NCBI RefSeq assembly: GCF_003253995.1
Contig: NZ_QKZL01000018.1
Span: forward strand, 1-64,000
Source: Palleronia aestuarii
GTDB taxonomy: Bacteria; Pseudomonadota; Alphaproteobacteria; Rhodobacterales; Rhodobacteraceae
DNA: 64,000 nt
Direction: 5' to 3'
The first letter of the stretch is position 1. Every line of letters begins with the position of its first letter. Positions 42,698 through 51,412 of the stretch are shown in pieces. A program made the translations under genes and the position numbers. The notes below the pieces were generated by a model. It was not told the DNA's origin and did not search any database. It saw only the letters and a list, made by a program, of their open reading frames with translations.

Positions 42698-43723
42698 ATG
42701 GCCAAGCGCAGGCGATTGAGCCCGGCCCGGACGGATCCGGTGACCGATTCCGCGTCCGGGAAGGCGACGCCCTTCTCCGCCCCTCCGATCGCGGGCCTTG
42801 CCGGCGATGCCGCGCAGAACGCCGCCGCGGCGGAACTCGCCGAGACGCTGACGCGGGCCCGTCTCGAGGGCCGGATGGTGCTGGAGCTGCCGCTCGACCG
42901 GATCGACGCGGGCTATCTCGTGCGCGACCGGATCGCCGCCGATGAGGACGAGATGACCGCGCTGATGACGAGCCTCGCCGCGCGCGGCCAGCAGACCCCG
43001 ATCGAAGTCACCGATCTCGGGGATGGGCAATACGGCCTGATCTCCGGCTGGCGGCGTCTCGAGGCGCTGCGGCGTCTGGGTCCCGAAGGCGGACCGGATC
43101 GTATCCTCGCGCTGCTGCGCACTCCGCAGGAAGCCGGAGAGGCTTATCTTGCCATGGTCGAGGAAAACGAGATCCGGGTGGGTCTCGGCCATTACGAACG
43201 GGCCCGGATCGTCTGGAAGGCCGTGGAGCAGGAAGCCTATCCCGACGTGAGGGCCGCCCTGCAAGCCCTCTTCCACGCCGCCTCGCGGTCGAAGCGATCG
43301 AAGATCGGCAGCTTCCTCACGCTCGTCGAACATCTCGACGGCGTGCTCGCTTTTCCCGAGACGCTGGGGGAGCGCCTGGGCCTTTCCCTCGCCAAGGCGC
43401 TGGAGGAGGATCCGTCGCTTGCGGATCGGATCCGCGCGCGGCTCACGGAGACACCCCCGAAGGACGGCGCGGCGGAGCAGGCCGTGATCGCGGAGATCCT
43501 GAAGTCGCAATCCGTGAAAGGATCCCGTCCATCCCGCCCGGCTGTTTCGCAACGATCCGAGCCGGGTTCGGCGCGGCGCCTGAAAGTCACGCTGCGCGAC
43601 GGCGTCGAGTTCGTGGAGCACATGGACGGCAGCGTCACCCTGCAGGGCGACGCCGTCGATGCCGCCTTCCGCGCCGATCTCGTGCGCTGGATCAGCGAGA
43701 CCTGGCAGCCCGATCCGGAGTGA
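42698..43723 (+). CDS. parB: Plasmid partition protein ParB
   Basis: 341 residues. The ParB/Srx-like N-terminal domain contains LELPLDRIDAGYLVRDR, LAARGQQTPIEVTDLGDGQYGLISGWRRLEALRRLG (here ISGWRRLEAL stands for the usual GERR box) and EENEIRVGLGHYERARI. A helix-turn-helix domain follows (about 160-220, SRSKRSKIGSFLTLVEHLDG). The C-terminal part would dimerise. It binds the TGTTTC...GAAACA palindromes and works with ParA. Convergent with rmlA, three bases apart. Confidence 0.92.
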   Translation: MAKRRRLSPARTDPVTDSASGKATPFSAPPIAGLAGDAAQNAAAAELAETLTRARLEGRMVLELPLDRIDAGYLVRDRIAADEDEMTALMTSLAARGQQTPIEVTDLGDGQYGLISGWRRLEALRRLGPEGGPDRILALLRTPQEAGEAYLAMVEENEIRVGLGHYERARIVWKAVEQEAYPDVRAALQALFHAASRSKRSKIGSFLTLVEHLDGVLAFPETLGERLGLSLAKALEEDPSLADRIRARLTETPPKDGAAEQAVIAEILKSQSVKGSRPSRPAVSQRSEPGSARRLKVTLRDGVEFVEHMDGSVTLQGDAVDAAFRADLVRWISETWQPDPE

Positions 43724-43726
43724 GGA

Positions 43727-44602
43727 TCACTCCTTCAGGAGGCCGAGCAGGTATTTCCCGTAGGGGTTCTTCGCGAATTTCTCGCCCCGCGCCCTGAGGG
43801 CGTCGCGGTCGATCCAGCCCCGGGCGAAGGCGATCTCTTCCGGGCAGCCCACCTGCTGGCCCTGCCGCTCGCTCAGCGTCCGCACGAAATTCCCGGCATC
43901 GAGGAGGGAGCCGTGCGTCCCCGTGTCGAGCCAGGCGAAGCCCCGGCCCATCTGCGCGACGTCGAGGGACCCGTCGGCGAGGTACATCTCGAGGAGCGTC
44001 ACGATCTCGAGCTCGCCGCGCGCCGAGGGCGTGACCTTCCTCGCCCGTTCGGAGGCAGTCCCGTCGAGGAAGTAGAGCCCCGTCACCGCGTAATTCGACG
44101 GCGGCACCTCCGGCTTCTCGATGATGGCGCGTACCGTGCCGTCGCCATCGAAATCCACCACGCCGTAGCGTTCGGGATCGGCCACCCGGTAGCCGAAGAC
44201 CGTTCCCCCTGTTTCCCGCGCGGACGCCCGTTCGAGGTGCTGCGGCAGGTCGTGGCCGAAGAAGATGTTGTCGCCCAGAACCATGGCCGAGGCTGCGCCG
44301 TCGAGGAAATCCTCGGCCAGCAGATAGGCCTGCGCGAGCCCGTCCGGGCTCGGCTGGACGATATAGGTGAAGGCGAGGCCCCATTGCGACCCGTCGCCCA
44401 GCGTGCGCTCGAACTGGTCGCGATCCTCGGGCGTGGTGATGAGGGCGATCTCGCGGATCCCCGTCAGCATCAGCACGCTGATCGGGTAGTAGATCATCGG
44501 CTTGTCGTAGATCGGCAGGAGCTGTTTCGACACCCCGATCGTGATCGGATAGAGCCGCGTGCCGGAGCCTCCGGCGAGGATGATGCCCTTGCGCTTCGTC
44601 AT
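43727..44602 (-). CDS. rmlA: Glucose-1-phosphate thymidylyltransferase
   Basis: 291 residues. Nucleotidyltransferase signature ILAGGSGTRLYPIT (8-21) with SKQLLPIYDKPMIYYPISVLML, then LGDNIFFGHDL, FGYRVADPERYGVV, IIEKPEVPPSNYAVTGLYF and AWLDTGTHGSLLDAG, all diagnostic for RmlA. It makes dTDP-glucose, first step of dTDP-L-rhamnose. It is transcribed last in rmlC-B-D-A, each gene overlapping the next by four bases. Start ATG 44602 chosen by homology; an in-frame upstream ATG adds only 14 unconserved residues. Confidence 0.96.
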   Translation of the reverse strand: MTKRKGIILAGGSGTRLYPITIGVSKQLLPIYDKPMIYYPISVLMLTGIREIALITTPEDRDQFERTLGDGSQWGLAFTYIVQPSPDGLAQAYLLAEDFLDGAASAMVLGDNIFFGHDLPQHLERASARETGGTVFGYRVADPERYGVVDFDGDGTVRAIIEKPEVPPSNYAVTGLYFLDGTASERARKVTPSARGELEIVTLLEMYLADGSLDVAQMGRGFAWLDTGTHGSLLDAGNFVRTLSERQGQQVGCPEEIAFARGWIDRDALRARGEKFAKNPYGKYLLGLLKE

Positions 44603-45441
44603 GACGTCAACTCCTTCACGATGCGGACGAGCGCGGCGCGCCAATCGGCCGGCGGGATCCCGAAATCGGCCGTGAGCCCCGTGCAGTCGAGCCGGGAATT
44701 CAGCGGCCGCGCGGCCGGGGTCGGATATTCCGCCGTGGGGATCCCGGTCACGGCCACGTCCCGTCCCGCGGCGCGGAATGTTTCGCGCGCGAAACAGGCC
44801 CAGCTCGCGGCGGGCTGGCCCGCGTAATGATAGGTCCCGCCCCCCTGCCCGTCCGCCATCGCCCGGGCCATGACGACGAGCGCGTTCGCGATGCCGTCGG
44901 CCGGCGTCGGTCCCCCGACCTGGTCGTCGACGATGGAGAACGCGTCGCGGGTCTCCGAAAGCCGCAGCATGGTCTTCACGAAATTGCCGCCATGGGCGGA
45001 GAAGACCCAGGATGTCCGCAGGATCGCGTGCCGTCCCCCGGCCTCGCGCACGGCACGCTCCCCGGCGAGCTTCGTCCGCCCGTAGGCGTTGAGCGGTGCG
45101 CAGGCCGCGTCGGGGGCGCGGGGCGCATCGCCCGTCCCGTCGAAGACGTAGTCGGTCGAGACCTGCAGGAACGGCACGTCCAGATCCGCGGCCGCGCGCG
45201 CCATCGCGCCGGGGGCGTCGGCATTGATGCGCAGGGCCAGCGCCTCCTCCTCCTCGGCGCGGTCGACGGCGGTATAGGCGGCGGCGTTGATCACCGCATC
45301 GGGCCGCGCGGCACGGATCGCCGCCGCGCAGGCCTCGGGATCGGCGAGGTCCGCCCGGTCGCGTCCGAGCGCCGTGACGCCGGGATGCTCCTGCAGATGC
45401 GTGGCCACTTGGCCCGTCCGGCCAAAGACGAGGAGCTTCAT
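44599..45441 (-). CDS. rmlD: dTDP-4-dehydrorhamnose reductase
   Basis: 280 residues. NADP-binding [11 protein letters not shown] (6-16), [20 protein letters not shown] and the catalytic YGRTKLAGE (Tyr/Lys), then [29 protein letters not shown]. It performs the last step to dTDP-L-rhamnose. A parS-like palindrome lies inside this gene (44779-44796), encoding CFARET. Overlaps rmlA and rmlB by four bases each. Confidence 0.95.
   Translation of the reverse strand: MKLLVFGRTGQVATHLQEHPGVTALGRDRADLADPEACAAAIRAARPDAVINAAAYTAVDRAEEEEALALRINADAPGAMARAAADLDVPFLQVSTDYVFDGTGDAPRAPDAACAPLNAYGRTKLAGERAVREAGGRHAILRTSWVFSAHGGNFVKTMLRLSETRDAFSIVDDQVGGPTPADGIANALVVMARAMADGQGGGTYHYAGQPAASWACFARETFRAAGRDVAVTGIPTAEYPTPAARPLNSRLDCTGLTADFGIPPADWRAALVRIVKELTS
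44779..44796. promoter_or_regulatory. parS: parS-like centromere site 3, inside rmlD
   Basis: TGTTTCGCGCGCGAAACA within the rmlD coding sequence, read there as Cys-Phe-Ala-Arg-Glu-Thr. Identical in all 18 bases to the copies at 36358 and 42638; such exact conservation inside a gene is unlikely by chance. Confidence 0.78.
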
Positions 45442-46484
45442 GCCGACTTCCCCGTGCCGAGCCGTTGTCCCACGCCCTGGCGGTCCTGCAGGGCCCGCCA
45501 CCAGGGCTCGTTGTCGAGATACCAGGCGACCGTCCGCTCGAGCCCCTCGTCGAGCGTCACCGAGGGCCGCCAGCCCAGCTCCTCGCGGATCCGCGACGGA
45601 TCGATGGCATAGCGCAGGTCGTGTCCGGGCCGGTCGGCGACGAAGGTGATCAGATCGGCATGGGGGCCGTCCGCGGGCCTGAGCCGGTCGAGGATGGCAC
45701 AGATCCGCCGTACGAGATCGAGGTTCGTGGCCTCGTTCTCGCCGCCCACGTTGTAGCTGCGCCCCACCTCTCCCTTCGCCAGCACCGTCAGGAGCGCATC
45801 GGCATGATCCTCGACATAGAGCCAGTCGCGCACGTTCGCGCCTTCGCCGTAGACCGGGATCGGCTCGCCCGCGAGGGCGCGCAGGATCACGACGGGCACC
45901 AGCTTCTCGGGAAAGTGGAAGGGCCCGTAATTGTTCGAGCAATTGGTGAGCAGCACCGGCAGCCCGTAGGTCTCCCCCCAGGCGCGCACCAGGTGGTCGG
46001 ACGCGGCCTTCGAAGCCGAATAGGGGGAGTTCGGCGCGTAGGGGCTCTCCTCGGTGAAGAACCCCGTCGGTCCGAGTGAGCCGAACACCTCGTCGGTGGA
46101 GACATGGTGGAAGCGGAACCCCTCGGGCCGCCCCTCGGCCTCCCAGTACGCGCGGGCCGCCTGCAGGAGGTTGTAGGTGCCCGTCACGTTGGTCTCGACG
46201 AAGGCGCCGGGCCCGTCGATGGAGCGGTCCACGTGGCTCTCGGCCGCGAGGTGCAGCACCGCGTCGGGACGATGCGCCGCGAAGATGGGCCCGAGCGCGT
46301 CCGCGTCGCGCAGGTCGGCCTCGACGAAGGCATAGCCGGGCGCGTCCGCCACGGAGGCCACGTTGTCGAGGCAGGCGGCATAGGTCAGCGCGTCGAGATT
46401 GACCACCTCGTGCCCGCGCGCGATGGCGAGCCGCACGACGGCCGAACCGATGAACCCGGCCCCTCCGGTGACGAGCAACTTCAT
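45438..46484 (-). CDS. rmlB: dTDP-glucose 4,6-dehydratase
   Basis: 348 residues. NAD loop [14 protein letters not shown] (5-18), [35 protein letters not shown] (with the catalytic Asp/Glu pair), [12 protein letters not shown] (Tyr/Lys), [34 protein letters not shown] and [16 protein letters not shown]: the full RmlB pattern. Converts dTDP-glucose to dTDP-4-keto-6-deoxyglucose. Second gene of the rhamnose operon. Confidence 0.96.
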   Translation of the reverse strand: MKLLVTGGAGFIGSAVVRLAIARGHEVVNLDALTYAACLDNVASVADAPGYAFVEADLRDADALGPIFAAHRPDAVLHLAAESHVDRSIDGPGAFVETNVTGTYNLLQAARAYWEAEGRPEGFRFHHVSTDEVFGSLGPTGFFTEESPYAPNSPYSASKAASDHLVRAWGETYGLPVLLTNCSNNYGPFHFPEKLVPVVILRALAGEPIPVYGEGANVRDWLYVEDHADALLTVLAKGEVGRSYNVGGENEATNLDLVRRICAILDRLRPADGPHADLITFVADRPGHDLRYAIDPSRIREELGWRPSVTLDEGLERTVAWYLDNEPWWRALQDRQGVGQRLGTGKSA

Positions 46485-47047
46485 GCCGTGCCCTCCGGGA
46501 AGGGGGTGCCGATCTGCGACAGAAGCGGCGCCGCCGCGTCCTTGTCGGACAGGATCGCCGCGTCGGGGGAGAGGCCCCAGTCGATGCCGATCTCCGGATC
46601 GTCCCAGGCCACCGCGCCGTCGCAATCGGGCGCATAGAAATCCGAGCACTTGTAGATGATCTCGGTGTCGTCCGCCCGCGTGGCGAAGCCGTGCAGGAAC
46701 CCCGCCGGGATCAGGAGCTGGCGGCCGTTCTCCGCCGTGAGCTCGACGCCCACCCATTGCCCGTAGGTCGGACTTCCCGCGCGGATGTCGACGGCCACGT
46801 CGAGAAGCGCGCCGCGCCCGCAGCGCACGAGCTTGGCCTGGGCGTGCGGGGGACGCTGGTAATGCAGGCCCCTGACCGTGCCCGCCTGGGCGGAGAGGGA
46901 ATGGTTGTCCTGCACGAAATCGAGATCGATCCCGGCCTCGGCCATCCGCTCCCGGTTCCAGGTCTCCGCGAAGAAGCCGCGTGCGTCGCCGAACCGGCGG
47001 GGGGTGAGGATGAGGACGCCGTCGAGCGCCGTTCGGTCGACCTGCAT
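46481..47047 (-). CDS. rmlC: dTDP-4-dehydrorhamnose 3,5-epimerase
   Basis: 188 residues from ATG 47047, which has GAGG four bases upstream; an ATG at 47059 would add four residues. Cupin fold with [10 protein letters not shown] (24-33), FVQDNHSLS, the catalytic H62 in [27 protein letters not shown] and [13 protein letters not shown]. First gene of the rmlC-B-D-A operon, divergent from a GT2 gene with a 103-base gap between starts. Confidence 0.95.
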   Translation of the reverse strand: MQVDRTALDGVLILTPRRFGDARGFFAETWNRERMAEAGIDLDFVQDNHSLSAQAGTVRGLHYQRPPHAQAKLVRCGRGALLDVAVDIRAGSPTYGQWVGVELTAENGRQLLIPAGFLHGFATRADDTEIIYKCSDFYAPDCDGAVAWDDPEIGIDWGLSPDAAILSDKDAAAPLLSQIGTPFPEGTA

Positions 47048-47150
47048 GGGGCCTCGCATGGGGATGTCGGATCGCCGCCACGCTTTATCGTGCTGTACCC
47101 GTCCTTGTGAACCGCTAATGCGGGATCAGGATGAACGGGCGGAGGTGCGG

Positions 47151-48149
47151 ATGCAGGGCGGAACGGATTTCGCGGCTGCGGGCGGGGCAGGGCGCCTCGT
47201 CGCCGTGGTCGTCACCTACGATCGTCTGGGCCCCCTGAAGGTCACGCTCGCCCGCCTTCTCGAGGCGGAGGCGGCGCATCTTGCCGCCGTGGTGGTGATC
47301 GACAACGCGAGCGGCGACGGCACCGCCGACTGGCTCGACGGCCAGGACGATCCGCGCCTGTTCGTGCATCGCTGCGAAACCAATCTCGGGGGCGCGGGGG
47401 GCTTCGCGCGCGGCATGCGCCTCGCCGTGGAGGAATGCGACGCGGATGTCCTCGTGGTGATGGACGACGACGCGCGGCCCGTCCCCGGTGCGCTCGCGGC
47501 CTTCCACGCAGCCCCCCGCGCGCCCGACCGCGCCGTCGCCGCCGCGGTGCGCTATCCGGGCGGCGGCATCTGCGAGATGAACCGCCCCGGCCTCAACCCC
47601 TTCGCGCGGCCCTCGGTGTTCCTGGGCGCCCTGGCGGGTCTTTTCCGCGGCCGGGCGCGGGCGGCCTGGCACGTGCCGGACGCGGATTTCGAGGGTACCG
47701 CCCCGCGGGAGATCGACATGGGCTCCTTCGTCGGCCTCTTCGTGCCGCGGGAGGCGATCGCCCGCTGCGGCTATCCCGATCCGGGGCTCTTTCTCTACGG
47801 CGACGACGTGATCTACTCGCTCGGCCTCAGGCGCGCCGGGATCGCGATCGACTTCGACCCCGCGCTGCATTTCGAGCACGATTGCGAGACCTACGCGGCG
47901 GGGCAGGGGACGCGGACCCAGGGCCCGCTCTGGAAGCTCTACTACCTGCAGCGCAACCGCCTCATCATGTACCGCCGCGCCGCGGGTCCGCTCTTCTGGC
48001 TCTTCGGCCCCCTCCTCGCGCTCGCCTGGGGAGGCCGGGCGCGGGGGCCGGGCGCGCGCCGGGTCTGGGCGCGGGCGGCGCTCGACGGCCTCGCGCGGCG
48101 CACGGACCGCCCGCACGACGAGATCCTGCGCCTCGCCCGCGCGCCCTGA
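47151..48149 (+). CDS. Family 2 glycosyltransferase (galactofuranosyl/rhamnosyltransferase-like)
   Basis: 332 residues from ATG 47151, with GGAGG five bases upstream (the ATG at 47118 lacks a site). Motifs: AVVVTYDRLGPLKVTLARLL, VVIDNASGDGT, NLGGAGGFARGMRLA, VVMDDDARPVPGA (DDD metal site), FLYGDDVIYSLGLRRAG. The NLGGAGGF pattern and the W/H-containing tail recall GlfT-like and rhamnosyl enzymes, and both Galf and rhamnose donors are made on this replicon; the exact donor is unproven. Convergent with the kpsM-like gene, two bases apart. Confidence 0.87.
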   Translation: MQGGTDFAAAGGAGRLVAVVVTYDRLGPLKVTLARLLEAEAAHLAAVVVIDNASGDGTADWLDGQDDPRLFVHRCETNLGGAGGFARGMRLAVEECDADVLVVMDDDARPVPGALAAFHAAPRAPDRAVAAAVRYPGGGICEMNRPGLNPFARPSVFLGALAGLFRGRARAAWHVPDADFEGTAPREIDMGSFVGLFVPREAIARCGYPDPGLFLYGDDVIYSLGLRRAGIAIDFDPALHFEHDCETYAAGQGTRTQGPLWKLYYLQRNRLIMYRRAAGPLFWLFGPLLALAWGGRARGPGARRVWARAALDGLARRTDRPHDEILRLARAP

Positions 48150-48151
48150 GC

Positions 48152-48976
48152 TCAGGCGTTCAGGATGGTGCGGTGGTAGCGGCCCATCAGGATCAGCCCC
48201 ATGACGAGGCAGATGAGGGCGATCGCGGCCACATAGGCGAGCGAGACGTAATCGGCGGCATAGCTTGGATAGATCCCGCTGCGCATCTCTCCGGTGATGT
48301 GGATGAGCGGAACCCAGTAGAGGATCGCCTGCACGTTCGCGGGCATGTCCTCGTAGAGGAAGAACACCCCGGAGACGATGAAGAGCGGCCGCATCGCGAT
48401 CGACCAGACGGTCTCCCAGACCGGAAAGAGGCCCATCAGCGCGCAGTTGAGCATTCCCACGCCGAGCCCGAGGATCATGGACATGCCGATCGCCGCGATG
48501 ACCGGTCCCATATCGACCGTGACCCGCGTATCGGCGGCGGCGAGGATCGCGAAGAGCAGCACGTAGGTGACGAGGATCCCCGTCAGCGCGTTCAGCACGA
48601 ACCGCGCCAGCACCGCGTCGAGCCAGGTGACGGCCGGATAGTAGAGCAGCGCGCGGGAGAAGCCGATCGAGCGCGCGATCTTGTTCGACAGGTCCTGGTA
48701 GAGCGTGAAGGGCAGGTAGCCCGAGGCGTAGAAGAGCAGGAAGCTGTTGCCGAGCGACGGGGTCCGCAGGAGAAGCGAGAAGCCGAAAGAGAGGATCAGG
48801 ATGCCGCCCAGGGGCTCGAGCAGCGCCCAGGCATAGCCCCCCGGGGAGCGGCCGTAGCGGGTCGACATCTCGCGCAGGATCAGCGCCAGGATCGCGCGGA
48901 AGGCGGGCAGGGAGCGGTTGACCCGGCGCAGCCGGCCAGGCTGTGGGGTCCGGGTTTCGGGCATGGCGGGAGGCAT
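48152..48976 (-). CDS. kpsM: Capsule/polysaccharide ABC exporter permease (KpsM/Wzm-like)
   Basis: 274 residues from ATG 48976 (an ATG four codons later is equally possible). ABC-2 type permease: the cytoplasmic amphipathic start FRAILALILREMSTRYGRSPGGYAWALLEP is diagnostic for KpsM/BexB/CtrC, followed by six membrane segments. With KpsT (50630) it would push finished lipid-linked polymer through the inner membrane, coupled to KpsE (49069). Transcribed away from kpsE, unlike the usual kpsMT pair. No KpsD/Wza-type outer-membrane protein is in the window. Confidence 0.9.
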   Translation of the reverse strand: MPPAMPETRTPQPGRLRRVNRSLPAFRAILALILREMSTRYGRSPGGYAWALLEPLGGILILSFGFSLLLRTPSLGNSFLLFYASGYLPFTLYQDLSNKIARSIGFSRALLYYPAVTWLDAVLARFVLNALTGILVTYVLLFAILAAADTRVTVDMGPVIAAIGMSMILGLGVGMLNCALMGLFPVWETVWSIAMRPLFIVSGVFFLYEDMPANVQAILYWVPLIHITGEMRSGIYPSYAADYVSLAYVAAIALICLVMGLILMGRYHRTILNA

Positions 48977-49013
48977 GGGCGCGGGCGATCCCGGACTGGC
49001 AATTGCGCTCGCT

Positions 49014-49042
49014 AATATGATAGAGCGGGATCGAAAAGACAA
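49014..49042 (-). promoter_or_regulatory. Predicted promoter for kpsM
   Basis: On the minus strand TTGTCT (49042-49037), 17 bases, CATATT (49019-49014); transcription would start about 30 bases before the 48976 start codon. The same AT-rich patch may serve kpsE on the other strand. Predicted by eye. Confidence 0.4.
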
Positions 49043-49068
49043 ACCGCTATCGGCGTGACGGACAGCCC

Positions 49069-50379
49069 ATGAACAAGCCCCCCGACGGAGCCGCCGCGCG
49101 CGGGGCACCGGCCGCGTCCGGCCCGGACGGAACCGCCGCGCGCCGCGCCGCGCCGGCCAACAAGCCCGCCGGTGCGAAGAACCTGCAGGCCGTGCCGCCC
49201 GCCGCGCCCGCGTCTCCCGGCCCGGAGACGGAAGCGGCGGCACGTCCGATCGCGCGGCGCGCCGGCATGAAGTCGCGCCACTGGGGTCTCCTGGCGGGGT
49301 TCGTCGCCCTCGTCGCGCTCCCGCTTCTGGCCACGATCGTCTATCTCTGGGGGTTCGCGGAGGACCAGTACGCCTCGAGCGCGGGTTTCACCGTGCGCCA
49401 GGAAGAGGGCGGCGGCGCCTCCGAGCTTCTGGGCGGTCTGGCGCAGCTCGCAGGTACCGGCACCGGCTCGGACGGCGACATCCTCTACGAGTTCATCCAG
49501 AGCCAGGAGATGGTCCGCGAGGTCGATGCCGAGCTGGGGCTCCGGACGCATTACGCCGCGCCCTTCCCCGGCGATCCGGTCTTCGCGCTCTGGCCCGGCG
49601 CGACGATCGAGGATCTGCAGGATTACTGGCAGCGCATGGTGCGGATCTCCTTCGACCAGGCCTCGGGCCTCATCGAGGTGCAGGCGCTCGCCTTCACGCC
49701 CGACATGGCGCAGGACATCGCGGCGGCGATCGTGGCGCGCAGCCAGGACATGATCAACGATCTGAACCTGCAGGCCCGCGAGGACGCGATGCGCTACGCG
49801 CGCGAGGATCTCGACGAGGCGCTCGTCCGGCTCAAGACCGCGCGCGAGGCGCTGACCTCGTTCCGCACCCGTACCCAGATCGTCGATCCGGAGGCCGACA
49901 TCCAGGGCCGCATGGGAGTGATGGCCAGCCTCCAGCAGCAGCTCGCCCAGGCGCTGATCGAGTACGACCTCTCCGCGCAGACCGCCAATCCGGGCGATCC
50001 GCGCCTCAGCCAGTCGCGCCAGCGCATCGAGGTGATCCGCAACCGCATCGCCGAGGAACGCCAGAGCTTCGCCTCCGACGATACCCAGATGGGCGGGGTC
50101 GGGGAGGATTACCCCTCGCTCATCGCCGAGTACGAGGGCCTGAGCGTCGACCGGGAATTCGCGGAGGAGACCTACCGCGCGGCGCTCGCGGCCGTCGATC
50201 TCGCCCGCGCCAAGGCGCAGCGGCAGAGCCGTTACCTCGCCACCTACATCGCGCCCACCGCGCCGGAGATGGCCGAATATCCGCGCCGCGTCATCCTGAC
50301 GGCCCTCACCGCGCTGTTCCTGACGCTGGTCTGGTCGATCCTCGCCCTCGTCTACTACTCCATCCGCGACCGTGGGTGA
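49069..50379 (+). CDS. kpsE: Capsule export inner-membrane protein (KpsE/BexC/CtrB-like PCP)
   Basis: 436 residues: an Ala/Pro-rich cytoplasmic N terminus (1-65), a first membrane segment (GLLAGFVALVALPLLATIVYLW, about 73-94), a long periplasmic coiled-coil region (for example LDEALVRLKTAREALTSFRTR, SRQRIEVIRNRIAEERQSF, 220-350) and a C-terminal segment (VILTALTALFLTLVWSILALV, about 407-428). The KpsE signature SSAGFTVRQEE and YLATYIAPTAPEMAEYPRR are clear. It bridges the ABC transporter to the outer-membrane channel. Followed by a terminator-like hairpin. Confidence 0.92.
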   Translation: MNKPPDGAAARGAPAASGPDGTAARRAAPANKPAGAKNLQAVPPAAPASPGPETEAAARPIARRAGMKSRHWGLLAGFVALVALPLLATIVYLWGFAEDQYASSAGFTVRQEEGGGASELLGGLAQLAGTGTGSDGDILYEFIQSQEMVREVDAELGLRTHYAAPFPGDPVFALWPGATIEDLQDYWQRMVRISFDQASGLIEVQALAFTPDMAQDIAAAIVARSQDMINDLNLQAREDAMRYAREDLDEALVRLKTAREALTSFRTRTQIVDPEADIQGRMGVMASLQQQLAQALIEYDLSAQTANPGDPRLSQSRQRIEVIRNRIAEERQSFASDDTQMGGVGEDYPSLIAEYEGLSVDREFAEETYRAALAAVDLARAKAQRQSRYLATYIAPTAPEMAEYPRRVILTALTALFLTLVWSILALVYYSIRDRG

Positions 50380-50551
50380 GCGGCGTCCCGAAAAGGCTCC
50401 AGTGGAGCCTTTTAGCCGCGAACGGGCGATAGCCCCGGCCCGGAGGGAGCGGCGTCCCGAAAAGGGTGAGGCCCGCGAGGCCCGCCTCCGGTGGAGGCGG
50501 GCCGGGCCGAACGGGGAGTTTTCCAACTGCGAACGCGCGATGGCCCCGGCC
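50378..50551. repeat. Two-copy hairpin element between kpsE and kpsT
   Basis: Two units (50378-50440 and 50447-50551) share a 19-base left arm GAGCGGCGTCCCGAAAAGG (50378, 50447) and a near-identical 23-base right arm beginning GCGAACG (50418, 50529), but carry different central hairpins: 10-bp stem at 50391-50413 and a perfect 11-bp stem GGCCCGCCTCC/GGAGGCGGGCC at 50479-50503. The first left arm overlaps the kpsE stop codon. The rest of this 250-base gap holds no gene. Confidence 0.75.
50391..50413 (+). terminator. Terminator-like hairpin after kpsE
   Basis: AAAAGGCTCC-AGT-GGAGCCTTTT: a perfect 10-bp stem with 3-base loop, A-tract before and T-tract within the stem end, 12 bases after the kpsE stop. 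It could reduce read-through into kpsT. Confidence 0.6.
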
Positions 50552-50629
50552 GCGAAATCCGGGTTCCGGCGGGGACCGCGCGTCCGGCCCGCTGCGAAAC
50601 CCGCCATCCGTGTCACGCCCTGAGCCCCG

Positions 50630-51304
50630 ATGATCGTCTTCGAGCACCTGACGAAGAGCTTCAACCTGCGCGGCATCCGCAAGGTGGTGATCGACGATCT
50701 CGACATGGTGCTGCCCACCGGCGCCTCGCTGGCGCTCCTGGGGAGGAACGGCGCGGGCAAGTCGACGCTCCTGCAGATGATCGCGGGCACGCTCCGGCCC
50801 GATCACGGGCGGATCGTGTCGGACGGCTCGATCTCCTGGCCGGTGGGCTTCGGCGGCTCGTTCCACCGCGATCTGACCGGCGCGCAGAACGTGCGGTTCC
50901 TGGCGCGCGTCTACGGCGTCGACACCGAGGAGCTCGAGGATTTCGTCGCCGATTTCGCCGAGCTCGGGCGGCATTTCCACATGCCGGTCCGCTCCTATTC
51001 GAGCGGCATGCGCTCGCGGCTGACCTTCGGCACCTCGATGGGAATCCCCTTCGACACCTATCTCGTCGACGAGGTGACGGCGGTGGGCGACAAGGCGTTC
51101 CGCCGCAAGAGCCAGACGCTCTTTCGCGACCGGATGCGGCAATCCTCCGCGATCCTCGTCAGCCACAACACCGAGGATCTGCGGCAATTCTGCGATGCGG
51201 GGCTGGTGCTCGAGGCGGGCCGTCTGGAATATTTCTCCGATCTCGAGGCGGCGATCGCGCGCCACGAGGAGGTGATGGCCGCCCCCCGTCCAAGCCTCGC
51301 CTGA
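50630..51304 (+). CDS. kpsT: Capsule/polysaccharide ABC exporter ATPase (KpsT/Wzt-like)
   Basis: 224 residues, the short KpsT form without a C-terminal glycan-binding domain. Walker A GRNGAGKST (38-46), SISWPVGFGGSFHRDLTGAQN (the KpsT-type WP..FGGSF loop), signature YSSGMRSRL, Walker B YLVDEVTAVGD, switch LVSHN. It energises KpsM. It follows kpsE but is separated by 250 bases containing the hairpin elements. Confidence 0.92.
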   Translation: MIVFEHLTKSFNLRGIRKVVIDDLDMVLPTGASLALLGRNGAGKSTLLQMIAGTLRPDHGRIVSDGSISWPVGFGGSFHRDLTGAQNVRFLARVYGVDTEELEDFVADFAELGRHFHMPVRSYSSGMRSRLTFGTSMGIPFDTYLVDEVTAVGDKAFRRKSQTLFRDRMRQSSAILVSHNTEDLRQFCDAGLVLEAGRLEYFSDLEAAIARHEEVMAAPRPSLA

Positions 51305-51330
51305 ACGCCCGCCCCCGCCCCGCGAGCCCC

Positions 51331-51373
51331 CCGCCCGCCATCGCGCCTTGAACGCCGGGCGCATCTGCTTCAT
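51331..51373. repeat. Direct repeat A upstream of the first sulfotransferase
   Basis: 43 bases almost identical to 52224-52266: the first 27 bases (ccgcccgcc...gaacgccg) match exactly and the last 12 (catctgcttcat) match again. Similarity extends left to the CTGAACGCC at the kpsT stop (51301), interrupted by a ~20-base insertion. It contains TTGAAC 17 bases before CATAGC, which could be a promoter. Confidence 0.7.
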
Positions 51374-51412
51374 AGCGGCGACGCTCCGAGAGACAGCGAT
51401 TGAGGCTGCGTC

